A stretch of DNA of 64,000 bases from Scatosoma sp002474405 (GCA_937892545.1 CALAFO010000054.1:1-64000), one strand, 5' to 3'; shown: positions 23,507 through 32,168, counted from the stretch's first letter. Translations and numbers: made by a program. The notes: a model not told the origin generated them from the sequence alone.

Positions 23507-24227
23507 TATCCCCGTCCGCTTTCGTATCCGCGCCCGCGGTTTTTTTCGCCATTTCGCCGTCGGTATTTTCCGGCGGCTTTTTCTTTCCGTATTTTTCGTC
23601 CGCTTTTTTCAGAAGCGCCGATACGTTTTTATACACCGAAAACGTTACCAGCGAATCGATCAGGCAGCGCAGCGCGTTGAACGGCGCCACCGAAAGCCAC
23701 AGATAAAACCTGTAAAACGTTTCTTCCGTGCACGCGGGGTACAAATTCAGCAGCATGTTCACAAGCGTATTCATGCCCATCTGCTTCGCATACCAGGGGA
23801 TAATCATAAAGCGATTGGCTATCGCCCCCATCGCCACCGAACACAGCCCGCCGATCAGGCACGCCAGCGCCGCGCCGCCTTTCGTTTTCTTTTTTGCATA
23901 GAAAAGCCCCGCGGGCACCGCCAGCGCCAGCCCGCATAAAATATCCGCCGCCTCGCCCACAAACGCCGAGGTGGTGGGTTTAATCAGCATCTTAATCAGC
24001 GTGCGCAGCACCACGATAATCGCCCCGGACGGCGCGCCCAGCGCAAACGAACCGATTAACACGGGCACGTCCGAAAAATTGAATTCCAGCCACGGCGCAA
24101 ACGCCACGGGCATTGAAAAGGATACGGCGTACAAAACGCCCGAAATCGCCGCGAATATCGCTATCGCCGCCATTCTGGAAGCCGTAAAAAACGGCTGTTT
24201 CATTTGCTTTTCTTCTGTTTTGCTCAT
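23478..24227 (-). CDS. ribU: riboflavin ECF transporter S component RibU
   Basis: A 249-residue integral membrane protein with about six helices. SFSMPVAFAPWLEFNFSDVP and GSFALGAPSGAIIVVLRTLIKML are typical of the RibU/S-component fold. Substrate assignment rests mainly on the FMN riboswitch directly upstream. It would bind riboflavin and dock with the shared ECF energising module encoded elsewhere. The start at 24227 follows GGGAGG; an in-frame extension would run into the leader. The C-terminus after residue 210 is a hydrophilic Lys/Asp-rich tail. Confidence 0.9.
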   Translation of the reverse strand: MSKTEEKQMKQPFFTASRMAAIAIFAAISGVLYAVSFSMPVAFAPWLEFNFSDVPVLIGSFALGAPSGAIIVVLRTLIKMLIKPTTSAFVGEAADILCGLALAVPAGLFYAKKKTKGGAALACLIGGLCSVAMGAIANRFMIIPWYAKQMGMNTLVNMLLNLYPACTEETFYRFYLWLSVAPFNALRCLIDSLVTFSVYKNVSALLKKADEKYGKKKPPENTDGEMAKKTAGADTKADGDISGDQSRNV

Positions 24228-24248
24228 GGTACAAAAACCTCCCGAAAT

Positions 24249-24286
24249 AAAAAAATCGCTGCCGAAAGATACGCCCTTGGCAGCGA
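24249..24286 (-). terminator. riboswitch-controlled terminator before ribU
   Basis: Minus strand stem TCGCTGCC / GGCAGCGA with a 15-base loop is followed by TTTTTTT. It lies between the FMN aptamer and the ribosome site, so ligand binding should favour this stop. Confidence 0.85.
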
Positions 24287-24306
24287 AAAAATACAAAAAA
24301 TATAAA

Positions 24307-24452
24307 ACTATCTTTTCCTATCCGGACTATACCGTCGGTATCGGAATCACACCGATTCAGAATCTCTTTTTACCTCGCGCGCAGCGGCTCGTTAAAAATC
24401 GATTGTCGCAGACTATCACTGCCGGTGAGGAATTTCGCCTCGCCCCAAAGAC
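24307..24452 (-). promoter_or_regulatory. FMN (RFN) riboswitch aptamer
   Basis: Read on the minus strand, it opens TCTTTGGGGCGAGGCGAAAT, continues TCCTCACCGGCAGTGATAGT and closes with TAGTCCGGATAGGAAAAGAT, the conserved RFN blocks in the right order. The element senses FMN and shuts off ribU by transcription termination. Confidence 0.96.
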
Positions 24453-24458
24453 AAGCCT

Positions 24459-24487
24459 ATTATAGCACGTTTTCCGGCGCTTGTCAA
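24459..24487 (-). promoter_or_regulatory. consensus sigma-A promoter of the riboswitch-ribU unit
   Basis: Minus strand TTGACA, 17 bases, TATAAT, both boxes perfect, placed so that transcription starts at the aptamer edge. The stretch 24488-24656 upstream, between this promoter and pyk, holds only a weak TTTTCCGG / CCGGAAAA hairpin. Confidence 0.9.
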
Positions 24488-24656
24488 GGGCAAACGGCGG
24501 GCACGGAAGATTTTTTAAAAAAACAGATTTCCGCGCCTCCCCCTGCCTGCCGGAATTTTTTATGCCGCAAGCCCGCCTTCGGAAAAAAGATGCGCCGGCG
24601 GCGGTAAAGACGAGAGAAAAGGCACGTTTCCGATTTTCCGGATATTCCGGAAAAAT

Positions 24657-26069
24657 TTACATCGTCTGAATTTTCACCAGATCGGTATTGCCGGAAGTGC
24701 CGTCCGTCAGTCCGCCCGTCAGAACGATTTTATCTCCCGTTTTCAGCCCCAGCAGCTTCTTCGTTTCCTGCGCCGTTGCGGTAAACATGGAAGTGATTCC
24801 GTCGTACACGGGCGAAAGCTGCGGCGTAACGCCCCAGGAAAGCGCCAGTTTCCGCCACGTTTTTTCCGAAGTGGTAAATCCCACGATGTCCGCCGCGGGG
24901 CGGAACCGCGATACCATGCGCGCCGTTTTGCCGGAAAGCGTGTTCACCACAATCGCTTTCGCGTGCACGTCGTTCGCCATGCCGCACGTAGCGTGGGAAA
25001 TGGCGTCCACCGTGTTTTTGATGCGGAAATCCGAACGTTCGAAACGGCTGACGTAATCGATTTCCCGTTCCGTGTATTCCGCGATTTTCGCCATCGCCGC
25101 CACCGCCTGCACGGGATATTTTCCCGCCGCCGATTCGCCCGAAAGCATCGTAGCCGAAGTGCCGTCGTATACGGCGTTCGCTACGTCCGAAATCTCCGCG
25201 CGCGTGGGGCGGGGATTCGTAATCATCGATTCCAGCATTTCCGTAGCGGTAATCACGCGTTTTCCGAGCAGCCGGCACTTGGTAATCAGCACTTTCTGAA
25301 TGGCGGGCAGTTCCTCGTACGGAATTTCCACGCCCATGTCGCCCCGCCCGATCATAATGCCTTCGCATTCCGAACAGATCTCTTCGATGTTGTCCACGCC
25401 CGCGCGGTTTTCTATTTTCGCAATCAGGTCTATCCTCTCGCCGCCGATTTCTTTCAGATAATTCTTCACGTCGGTCAGATCCTGCTTGCGCGATACAAAC
25501 GAACACGCGATATAATCCACGCCGTGCCGAACGCCGAACAGAATATCGCTTTTATCCTGCTCGCTTAAATACACCTGACTGAGCACCTTGCCGGGGAAGC
25601 TCATGCTCTTTCTGTCCGAAAGCACGCCGCCCGCATCCACGCGGCAGACAACGTCGTCGCCGTCGATTTTCGTAACGGTGAAAATCATCAGCCCGTTGTT
25701 TAAAAGCACCTTGTCGCCCGCGTTCAGTTCTTTCGCAAGGTCGGGGTAAGAAACCGCCACGCGGGTGTTGTCTCCCTCGATCTGCTTTGCCGTAAACGTA
25801 AACTCGTCGCCTTCGTTCAGCGTGATTTTCCCGCCCTTGAACGTGCGTATGCGATATTCGGGACCTTTGGTATCCAGCATAATCGCCAGCGGATAGCGCA
25901 GTTTTTCGCGCACGTTTTTTATTTTTTGAATTTTCTTTTCGTAGTCCTCGTGCGTGCCGTGCGAAAAATTCAGTCTCGCCACGTTCATGCCCGCAAGACA
26001 CATGCGTTCCAGCGTTTCCTCGCTGTCGCACGCAGGACCTATCGTACATACGATTTTCGTTTTTCTCAT
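24657..26069 (-). CDS. pyk: pyruvate kinase
   Basis: A 470-residue glycolytic enzyme (phosphoenolpyruvate plus ADP to pyruvate plus ATP). The N-terminus RKTKIVCTIGPACDSEETL, active-site segment LIAKIENRAGVDNIEEI, IMIGRGDMGVEIPYEELPAIQK, and TATEMLESMITNPRPTRAE are all present. The length matches the short form without the extra PEP-utiliser domain found in many Bacilli. The start has AAAGGAAG upstream. No partner gene is adjacent. Confidence 0.97.
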   Translation of the reverse strand: MRKTKIVCTIGPACDSEETLERMCLAGMNVARLNFSHGTHEDYEKKIQKIKNVREKLRYPLAIMLDTKGPEYRIRTFKGGKITLNEGDEFTFTAKQIEGDNTRVAVSYPDLAKELNAGDKVLLNNGLMIFTVTKIDGDDVVCRVDAGGVLSDRKSMSFPGKVLSQVYLSEQDKSDILFGVRHGVDYIACSFVSRKQDLTDVKNYLKEIGGERIDLIAKIENRAGVDNIEEICSECEGIMIGRGDMGVEIPYEELPAIQKVLITKCRLLGKRVITATEMLESMITNPRPTRAEISDVANAVYDGTSATMLSGESAAGKYPVQAVAAMAKIAEYTEREIDYVSRFERSDFRIKNTVDAISHATCGMANDVHAKAIVVNTLSGKTARMVSRFRPAADIVGFTTSEKTWRKLALSWGVTPQLSPVYDGITSMFTATAQETKKLLGLKTGDKIVLTGGLTDGTSGNTDLVKIQTM

Positions 26070-26129
26070 AGTTTTCGTTCTTCCTTTCTTCGATGATTTT
26101 TACCGCGATTATGCCCTTTTTTGCCTCAT

Positions 26130-27629
26130 TTAATACAGAATCTGCGCCTTATCGGGCAAGGTGAGCACGCCCGAATTATCGCCGCGCACCGTAAACTGCC
26201 CGTCCGCGTACGTCTTATGCGGAATCAGATACACGCGCTTATCGTGCCAGTCGCCGTTCACTTCTTCCGTCAGCCAGCCTTCGCGCAGAATTTTTTTCAT
26301 CAGCTGTTCGTTGAGTTCCGCCACCACGGCTTTGTAGCCGCCCGCGAACAAATCCATGATGTCCGCCCGCAGCCGCGATACCACAAACACGTCCGCCTGA
26401 ATAAACCCGCGCGAATCGCAGTGCTCGCACGGCTTGAAAAAGTAAGACTGCACCTCGCTGCCCAGCCGCTTCCGCGTAAATTCCGAAAGACACAGTTCGC
26501 TCATCGGCAACACGCGGCATTTCGCCTTATCGCGGGAGAGCGCGGCGGTCAGCGCGTCCGTAACCGCCTGTTTGTGCGCGGGCTCGTCCATATCGATGAA
26601 GTCCACCACCACGATGCCGCCCACGTTTCTCAGCCGCACCTGCCGCGCCACTTCTTTCGCCGCCGCCAGATTCACCGCAAACGCCGTTTCTTCCAGCGAA
26701 GTATCGCCCACGTAGCTGCCCGTATTCACGTCCACCACCGTCATCGCTTCCGTCTGCTGAATCACCAGATACCCCCCGCCTTTTACGGTAACGTTGGGCT
26801 TCACGGCTTCGTACATCAGCTTATCGATGCCGAAGCGGCGGAACATGGCTTTCTCCCCGTCGCAATACACGATTTTTTTCGGCGACAAATCCCCGCGGAG
26901 CTTTGCCAGCCGCACCAGTTTTTCGTACAGCGCCCTGTCGCCCACCGTCATCTGCGCCACGTCGTCGCCGATGCTGTCGCGCATGACGCGCACGGGCAAA
27001 TCGCTGTCGCGGTACAAAAGCTCGCCCACTTTGGCGTTTTTCGCCTTGTCAAGCGTCTCTTTGTACAAACCTTTCAGATACTCCGCTTCTTTTTCCAGCG
27101 CTTTTTTCGAAGCGTACGGCGCCTGCGTGCGCACGATGAATCCCTCGTCGGCGCTTTTGCGCATTTTTTCCGCGATTTTTAAAAGCACGGCACGCGTTTC
27201 TTCGTGCGTGATTTTCCGCGATATGCCCAGAAAATCGGTATTCGGCAGATAGATGAGCCTTTTTCCCACAAACGAGAGCTTGGTGGTAACTTTCGCGCCC
27301 TTGTTTCCGCGCGGCGGCTTCGTTACCTGCACCACCACTTCGTCGCCCTCTTTCAGCTTCAGAGAACTCTGTTTTACGGGCGAACCGTCGTATTTCGAAT
27401 AATCGGTGAACGCCTCGTCGGTGGATAAATAGCAATTTCTTTCCAGCCCGCAGGCAACAAACGCCGCCTGCATGCCCGAAAGCACGTTGGTAACTCTGCC
27501 CTTGTACACGTTGCCCACCAGATCGCCGTTTTTTTCCGTCTCGGCGGCGAATTCCGTCAACTCGCCGTCCTCCAGAAGCGCCGCCATAAGATGTTTGCAG
27601 TATCTGTCGAAAAACCATTCTTTCTTCAT
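26130..27629 (-). CDS. rng: ribonuclease G/E family endoribonuclease
   Basis: A 499-residue enzyme of the RNase G type, without the long C-terminal scaffold of RNase E. An S1-like domain is present near the start (DLVGNVYKGRVTNVLSGMQAAF). The catalytic metal site lies in TVVDVNTGSYVGDTSLEETA and GIVVVDFIDM. The zinc-link cysteines are in PCEHCDSRG. It would cleave AU-rich single-stranded RNA in rRNA maturation and mRNA decay. Ribosome site GGATGACGACGA is weak. Confidence 0.95.
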   Translation of the reverse strand: MKKEWFFDRYCKHLMAALLEDGELTEFAAETEKNGDLVGNVYKGRVTNVLSGMQAAFVACGLERNCYLSTDEAFTDYSKYDGSPVKQSSLKLKEGDEVVVQVTKPPRGNKGAKVTTKLSFVGKRLIYLPNTDFLGISRKITHEETRAVLLKIAEKMRKSADEGFIVRTQAPYASKKALEKEAEYLKGLYKETLDKAKNAKVGELLYRDSDLPVRVMRDSIGDDVAQMTVGDRALYEKLVRLAKLRGDLSPKKIVYCDGEKAMFRRFGIDKLMYEAVKPNVTVKGGGYLVIQQTEAMTVVDVNTGSYVGDTSLEETAFAVNLAAAKEVARQVRLRNVGGIVVVDFIDMDEPAHKQAVTDALTAALSRDKAKCRVLPMSELCLSEFTRKRLGSEVQSYFFKPCEHCDSRGFIQADVFVVSRLRADIMDLFAGGYKAVVAELNEQLMKKILREGWLTEEVNGDWHDKRVYLIPHKTYADGQFTVRGDNSGVLTLPDKAQILY

Positions 27630-27767
27630 TCGTCGTCATCCTTTGCCCGCGCTCAAAAAAAATAATACGACCTGCTTTGCTTTTTGCGGTAGGCTCACAA
27701 GGGAATTTTGCACCATTTACAAGTATACCACGCTTCGCGTTTTTTGGCAACGTTTTCCGCCCGCATT

Positions 27768-28706
27768 TCACGCGTTTTTTGCGTTTTCGCGGCTATAAAA
27801 GCTCCTTTTTTCGCTTTTTTCCGCTTTTATAAATATTTCGGACAGCGTTTTATACAAATTTTCCCCCGAAACGGCACCGTAAAGTGCTTTTTCTTCCGTC
27901 TCGAAGATCTTTTCGCCGCCCGCATACACTTCTAAAACCAGATACTTTCCGCTTTCGCAAAGGGCAAGCGCGCGTTTCAGCGTCATCGCCCCGTCCGCCG
28001 CCGCCCGTTTCACCTCTATGCCGCGCGCAAACGCCGCCGCGTAATCGGGGCGGATTTTTTCGTACTTCCCGCCCGAAGAAAACGCGCCGAAGAAAAGAAA
28101 CGCCGCCGAGAAAAACAAAGAAAGCGCGCCGCCGCCCGAAACGGCAAGCGCCGTCGCCGCGATTAAGAGCAACGCCGCGACAACCGCGCTGATCGTCCTG
28201 CAGATTTTTTCCGCCGCTTTTCCGCCCGTTTTCATCGCCAGAGCGCATTTTAAAACGCGCCCGCCGTCCAGCGGATAAAAAGGCAGCAGATTGCCCGCGC
28301 CGATAAACAGCGAAAGATAAAACGCCGTATCGGTATACGCGTACGTATCCGGAAACAACCACCACAGCGCCGCGAAAAACAGCGCCGTGCATAAATTGCA
28401 CAGCGGTCCTGCGGCAGCCACGCGGATTTCGTCTTTAAACGAAATGCCGTCCAGATTCCCCGTAATCACGGCGCCGTACGGCATCAGCACCACGCGGTTT
28501 AAACAAAAGCCCAGCTTCGCCGCCGCCAGAGAATGCGCGCATTCGTGTTCCAGCGCCACCAGCACCGCGCCGAGGTACAGCGGCAACGAGCGGTTGAAAC
28601 ACGCGTACGCGCCCGCCAGCAAAAAAAGAGGGTGAACGCGGAACGCTCCCCCCTCCTGCCGCCTGCGTTGTTTTTGCCGGCGCGTTCGTTTTACTTTTCC
28701 GCCCAT
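27768..28706 (-). CDS. spoIVFB: SpoIVFB-like M50 intramembrane metalloprotease
   Basis: A 312-residue site-2-protease-type membrane enzyme. The zinc motif HECAH is at 54-58, and the second metal motif reads NLLPFYPLDGGRVLK. About five helices surround these. After the membrane part a cytoplasmic region of about 100 residues follows, in the position of the CBS domain of SpoIVFB. The start at 28706 overlaps the end of the SpoIVFA-like gene by 16 bases. In Bacillus SpoIVFB cleaves pro-sigma-K during sporulation; the same role here is an inference from the pairing. Confidence 0.85.
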   Translation of the reverse strand: MGGKVKRTRRQKQRRRQEGGAFRVHPLFLLAGAYACFNRSLPLYLGAVLVALEHECAHSLAAAKLGFCLNRVVLMPYGAVITGNLDGISFKDEIRVAAAGPLCNLCTALFFAALWWLFPDTYAYTDTAFYLSLFIGAGNLLPFYPLDGGRVLKCALAMKTGGKAAEKICRTISAVVAALLLIAATALAVSGGGALSLFFSAAFLFFGAFSSGGKYEKIRPDYAAAFARGIEVKRAAADGAMTLKRALALCESGKYLVLEVYAGGEKIFETEEKALYGAVSGENLYKTLSEIFIKAEKSEKRSFYSRENAKNA

Positions 28707-29629
28707 ACCAGACAGTTTTCTTCGTCCACGGCAAAGCCCGTCAGCATCTCTCCGTCCGCATACATGGTAACCTGCATGTCGTTTTCGCCGCACGTATAGC
28801 CTACGGGAATATTCGCGTATACCATCGCGCCCGTCTCGTAATACACCGTGTCCAGCCCGCTGATAATGCCGTAAAAGTCGTCCGTATGCGAAATTTTCAC
28901 GTCGTACGTGCCGTTTTCGTTCTGCGTAACGGCGGAAATCGTACCGTCCACCGCAGGGTATACGCAGCACTTGCCTTTAAAAGTAAGCACGCCCGTTTCG
29001 GAAACGGTAAGCGGCACTTCCGCAAAATCGTTCACCACGCTGCGAAGCGTAAAATCAGAATATTTCTTCGCCGCGGGGGCTTCCTGTTTCGGCTGATTGA
29101 GCGAGCGGAAAAACACGTTCATGCCGCTTTTCGGCAAAAACACGTTCGTCATGAAAATCGTGGCGCACAGCACGCACGCCGCGGCAAATTCAAACGCGAC
29201 GAATCTGCCCGCAAACCCGCCTTTTTTACGCGCGCCCGCTTCGTACGCGCCGTTTTCCGTATTTTCGCCGCGCGCGTCGTTGCCGATGGTTACCGTAGAA
29301 AACGCGGAATAGTACGGCTCGGCGGCGCCTTCCGCCGCAAACGAAGCGCTTGCCGCGCCTGCCGCCGTTTCCGCGGCAACGCTTTCCGCCGCGCCCGAAA
29401 AATCGGAAGAATACGCGGGATAAGCGGCGTCCGCGTTTTTATACGCCTCTTTATAAGCTTCGGCGCCCTCCTGCGGCGCGGTCGCGCCCGCCGCCCTGTC
29501 GTTCACCTTAGAGATGAGTTTTTCTTTGAGATCGCCCTTGTTTTTGCGGAATTTTCTGCGCTTTTCCGTAACGGACACGGTGGAAACGGGAATTTCCAGC
29601 ATTTCGGCGTACTCGATTTCTTCGTTCAT
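28691..29629 (-). CDS. spoIVFA: SpoIVFA-like M23-domain membrane protein
   Basis: A 312-residue protein. A basic N-terminus (about 1-45) and a low-complexity Ala/Glu/Tyr-rich segment (about 46-140) precede one membrane helix (about 148-165) and an extracytoplasmic C-terminal domain with the M23/LytM-like fold pattern (GKCCVYPAVDGTISAV, VKISHTDDFYGIISGL). Catalytic zinc residues of active M23 peptidases are not evident, as in SpoIVFA. The start has AGGAGG. Its coupling to spoIVFB supports a regulator-protease pair. Confidence 0.75.
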   Translation of the reverse strand: MNEEIEYAEMLEIPVSTVSVTEKRRKFRKNKGDLKEKLISKVNDRAAGATAPQEGAEAYKEAYKNADAAYPAYSSDFSGAAESVAAETAAGAASASFAAEGAAEPYYSAFSTVTIGNDARGENTENGAYEAGARKKGGFAGRFVAFEFAAACVLCATIFMTNVFLPKSGMNVFFRSLNQPKQEAPAAKKYSDFTLRSVVNDFAEVPLTVSETGVLTFKGKCCVYPAVDGTISAVTQNENGTYDVKISHTDDFYGIISGLDTVYYETGAMVYANIPVGYTCGENDMQVTMYADGEMLTGFAVDEENCLVWAEK

Positions 29630-29903
29630 ACCATCAACCTCCTTTTGAAGCCATCAGACGTGTTTTTCGCGGTATTGCCACCATCGTTTTTCCGTGGCTC
29701 GTATGCTATTTTATGAGCGCGGGAATAAAAAAAGAACGGGCGCGGCGCAAAAATTTACGCCGAACCCGCATTTTCCGGAACATATTTTCTTTTTTTCTCA
29801 TATATTCGCGCTTTTCCGACAAGTTTTTCTCTTTCCGCCGCCGAGGAGGAAAAACGACGGACGGAAATCCGTCATAAAATTTCCCGCGCGCAGCTTATAA
29901 CGT

Positions 29904-29932
29904 TTGAATTATCCGCATTTTTATGTTATAAT
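29904..29932 (+). promoter_or_regulatory. sigma-A promoter for the two-helix membrane protein gene
   Basis: Plus strand TTGAAT, 17 bases, TATAAT, about 65 bases before the ATG at 29997. The rest of 29630-29903, between divergent genes, is AT-rich at its ends and holds nothing else I can name. Confidence 0.8.
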
Positions 29933-29996
29933 ATACCCGAAATCGTGTGCGTCTTAACGATTGATTCCGTTTTACGATTTTCAAAGAGGTGAATAT

Positions 29997-30506
29997 ATGG
30001 AAAAGAAAAAATTCGAACGCGGAACCGTCATCGGCGGCGTCGTCAGAATCGTCGTCGCGTTGATTGCCGTGTTTATCGCAGTCAAAGTCATCGTTTCGGG
30101 CGTCGGCTCCGACGATCCGGACGATACGTCCGGCAGCCTGTTCATGTGCCTGATCGGCGGCATTATGATTGTTGCGGCAATCGGATTTATCTGCAACGGC
30201 GTTAAAATGATTATCGACGGCAAAAAATCGTTCGAAGTAACAAGGAAAGGTCGCCCGGAAAGCGGCAGAATCCTCGATTTATCCGAAACGGAAGTTACCG
30301 AAAATCATAACGGAAGCGTTTCCCGGTATACGATATACAACCTGAAGTTCGAATACACGTCCGATTCCGGCAATTTATGCGAAAATCGGGAACAAATCAG
30401 CCGTGCCGTGTATGAAAAGTTACAGAGCGCGTCCCTTGTGCCGATTCTCGTGTACAAAGAACGTGCGGTTTTCGATAAAAAGAAATTCGACGAAGAAAAC
30501 GAATAA
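29997..30506 (+). CDS. two-helix membrane protein with DUF3592-like domain
   Basis: A 169-residue protein opening MEKKKFERGTVIGGVVRIV. Two hydrophobic helices (about 12-33 and 48-68) are followed by a soluble beta-rich domain (about 80-160) with the GRPESGRILDLSETEV and YTIYNLKFEYTSDSG pattern that recalls DUF3592. The start follows AGAGGTGA and the promoter is strong. It ends just before the repeat cluster at 30519. Role unknown. Confidence 0.7.
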   Translation: MEKKKFERGTVIGGVVRIVVALIAVFIAVKVIVSGVGSDDPDDTSGSLFMCLIGGIMIVAAIGFICNGVKMIIDGKKSFEVTRKGRPESGRILDLSETEVTENHNGSVSRYTIYNLKFEYTSDSGNLCENREQISRAVYEKLQSASLVPILVYKERAVFDKKKFDEENE

Positions 30507-30518
30507 CCTCTCTGCCTT

Positions 30519-30775
30519 CCTGCTTTCCCCTTTGGGCAGGCTTCGCCTGTTTCGTAACGGACTGTCGCTTATCGTTTGTATTTTTAGTTTTTGCCTTTGA
30601 TATACCCCTTGCTTTCCCCTTTTTCGCTTTTTCGACTGAAAGAGAAAAGCGCGAAAAAACCTACGGAAGCGGGGAAAGTGTCGCGAAGCCAAAACAATTA
30701 ACCTCTCCGCTTTCCTTGCTTTCCCCTTTGGGGAAAGTGTCGGCGCAGCCGACGATAGAGGTCATTCATCATCAA
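30519..30775 (+). repeat. REP-like palindromic repeat cluster, family 3, second locus
   Basis: Gene-free stretch between convergent genes. It carries TGCTTTCCCC at 30521, 30611 and about 30719. The middle unit contains the TTTTTCGC...GCGCGAAAAAACCTACGG hairpin seen in the 11947 unit. The last unit has TCCCC TTT GGGGA, GTCGGC / GCCGAC and GATAGAGGTCAT, matching 12150-12200. Order and spacing resemble the first locus, and both lie between convergent genes. Confidence 0.7.
30535..30568 (+). repeat. short repeat, family 2, copy 4
   Basis: GCAGGCTTCGCCTG hairpin followed by TTTCGTAACGGACTGTCGC. The hairpin arms differ from the other copies but keep pairing, and the tail is identical to copy 1 for 13 bases. 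Confidence 0.65.
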
Positions 30776-30799
30776 AAACTTGTCCGCTTATATAAAACA

Positions 30800-30842
30800 A
30801 GGCTGTATATCCATCCCCAAAAGATAGATATACAGCCTTTTT
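30800..30842 (+). terminator. intrinsic terminator at the end of the second repeat locus
   Basis: Perfect 11-bp stem GGCTGTATATC / GATATACAGCC followed by TTTTT. The minus side has TTGTTTT, so it may also stop the metallopeptidase transcript. Confidence 0.8.
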
Positions 30843-30863
30843 CGATTTATTCTTATTTTTCGA

Positions 30864-31592
30864 TTATTTCTTCTTTTTGCCGCCGCCGAACACCAGCAGC
30901 ACGTACCATAAAAACCGCAGAAAATACACCAGCGACGTAGCCAGCGCCGCAACGTACGTCATCGCCGCCGCTTTTAAAACTTTCGAAGCGCCGTACAATT
31001 CCTCTTCGTCGATAATCCCCTCTTCCACAAGCATCGCTTTCGCCCGCCGCGAAGCGTCCAGCTCCACGGGCAGCGTTACCAGCGTAAACAACGTGGAAAG
31101 CCCGTATGCCACCACGCCGACAATCGCTATGTTGAAGCCTACGCCCGGCGCAACGGAAACCACCAGAAATTCCAGAATAATGCCCAGAATCACCAGCGGC
31201 ATGGCAAGGAACGATCCGATGTTTGCCAGCGGCACAAGCGCCGTGCGGATTTTATACGGCGCGTACCCGCTCTTTTTTTGCATCACGTGCCCGATTTCGT
31301 GCGCGGCTACGGCTACCGAAGCCACCGAATTATCGCCGTACGTGCTCTCCGATAAATTCACCAGTTTTTTCGAAGGATTGTAATGGTCGGTTAAATTGCC
31401 TTTCACCTTTTCCACGGTAATATCGTCTACGCCGTTCGCGCGGAGCAGCCGCACCGCCGTATCGTATCCCGTCATCTTCGAACTCGCTTCCACGCTTCTG
31501 AAAGCGCTGTAAGTAGAATTCACTCTCATGCTCGCCCAGCCCGCGAACAACGCGCAAAGCAGCAGCAAGCCCAGAAAAATATAATACATCAT
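30864..31592 (-). CDS. yugP: membrane zinc metallopeptidase, YugP family
   Basis: A 242-residue protein of the neutral zinc metallopeptidase family. An N-terminal helix (about 1-20) precedes the VNLSESTYGDNSVASVAVAA segment and the HEIGH zinc motif at 98-102. Three further hydrophobic helices follow, and the end is a GGGKKKK tail. The conserved DASRRAKAMLVEEGIIDEEE lies between helices. The promoter at 31643-31671 is good. Members are likely membrane quality-control proteases; the substrate is unknown. Confidence 0.88.
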   Translation of the reverse strand: MMYYIFLGLLLLCALFAGWASMRVNSTYSAFRSVEASSKMTGYDTAVRLLRANGVDDITVEKVKGNLTDHYNPSKKLVNLSESTYGDNSVASVAVAAHEIGHVMQKKSGYAPYKIRTALVPLANIGSFLAMPLVILGIILEFLVVSVAPGVGFNIAIVGVVAYGLSTLFTLVTLPVELDASRRAKAMLVEEGIIDEEELYGASKVLKAAAMTYVAALATSLVYFLRFLWYVLLVFGGGKKKK

Positions 31593-31642
31593 TTTGTTTT
31601 TTCTCCCGGAGCGTCCCGCTCCCGTTTTACTTTGGTATTTAT

Positions 31643-31671
31643 ATCATATCATATTTTTTTCGATTTATCAA
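31643..31671 (-). promoter_or_regulatory. sigma-A promoter for the YugP-family gene
   Basis: Minus strand TTGATA, 17 bases, TATGAT, about 45 bases before the ATG. Between here and 31928 the sequence is AT-rich with no convincing gene. Confidence 0.7.
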
Positions 31672-31928
31672 TCTTTATACCCGATTTTTTGCAAAGAAAA
31701 TCGGTAAGGCGCATATTTTTTGTTGTTTCACGCAAAAACGCCGCCCGAAAAATCCGCGTCGCAAAAATACCGCCAAAATGCGTATTCGCCGTGAAAAGCG
31801 TGAATTATTTTCATTTTTAAGGCGCTTTCGGCAATCTTCGACTTTATTCGTGTGAAAATGTTATTTTTTTTCATTTTTTTGTACTATCAACCACGAAAAA
31901 ACTTTTTTAAAAAACTTCGAAAAAATAT

Positions 31929-31957
31929 TTTACTTTTTTTTATTTATGTTGTAGAAT
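31929..31957 (+). promoter_or_regulatory. possible promoter of the small RNA candidate
   Basis: Plus strand TTTACT, 17 bases, TAGAAT, embedded in a strongly AT-rich stretch (31845-31950). The -35 box is poor, the -10 box is fair. Confidence 0.45.
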
Positions 31958-31962
31958 ATACC

Positions 31963-32098
31963 TGTAAACAGCGAGAGCAAGTGAAACGGCGACGAACCGA
32001 ACGAAAGCCTCGGCGGTTTACATGAAATTACTCATCATTTTCCCCCTTATCATAAGGTAACGTCCTTCGGCGCAAGTCGGAGGGCGTTATCTTTTATT
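31963..32098 (+). ncRNA. candidate small structured RNA with its own terminator
   Basis: TGTAAAC (31963-31969) pairs with GTTTACA (32016-32022), closing a structured unit. Inside, CGAG-A-GC pairs with GCCTCG, and CGG pairs with CCG around CGACGAA. A linker of about 30 bases follows, including CCTTATCATAAGG. A 16-bp stem (32056-32071 with 32076-32091) then closes a GCAA loop and runs into TTTTATT. Four of its pairs are G-U, which favours an RNA read on the plus strand. No plus-strand gene begins for 1.7 kb downstream, so this is not a leader of a gene. I do not recognise the family. Confidence 0.55.
32051..32098 (+). terminator. GNRA-capped terminator of the small RNA candidate
   Basis: The 16-bp stem described above, GCAA loop, then TTTTATT. 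The upstream arm CCTTATC could pair with ATAAGG and would compete with the base of this stem. Confidence 0.7.
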
Positions 32099-32119
32099 CC
32101 GAATTTAAAAATCATTTCA

Positions 32120-32159
32120 AAAGGCTTCCCTTTTTCGGGGAAGCCTTTCCTGTTTTTTT
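32120..32159. terminator. terminator between the small RNA candidate and the convergent membrane gene
   Basis: Perfect 11-bp stem AAAGGCTTCCC / GGGAAGCCTTT followed on the plus strand by CCTGTTTTTTT. It lies 10 bases from the end of the minus-strand gene at 32169, for which the trailing T run is weaker. Confidence 0.7.
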
Positions 32160-32168
32160 GCGTATTTT

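Noticed and set aside
24600..24656. Terminator after pyk (TTTTCCGG / CCGGAAAA hairpin)
   Set aside because: No T run follows the stem on the minus strand.
31632..31820. A possible 62-residue protein in the gap after the YugP-family gene
   Set aside because: It overlaps the minus-strand promoter, lacks a ribosome site and has no recognisable feature.
31963..32022. Resemblance of the small RNA candidate to a c-di-GMP-I riboswitch (GAAA and CGAAAGCC blocks)
   Set aside because: The conserved receptor and tetraloop blocks are not in the right order and no gene follows on the strand.
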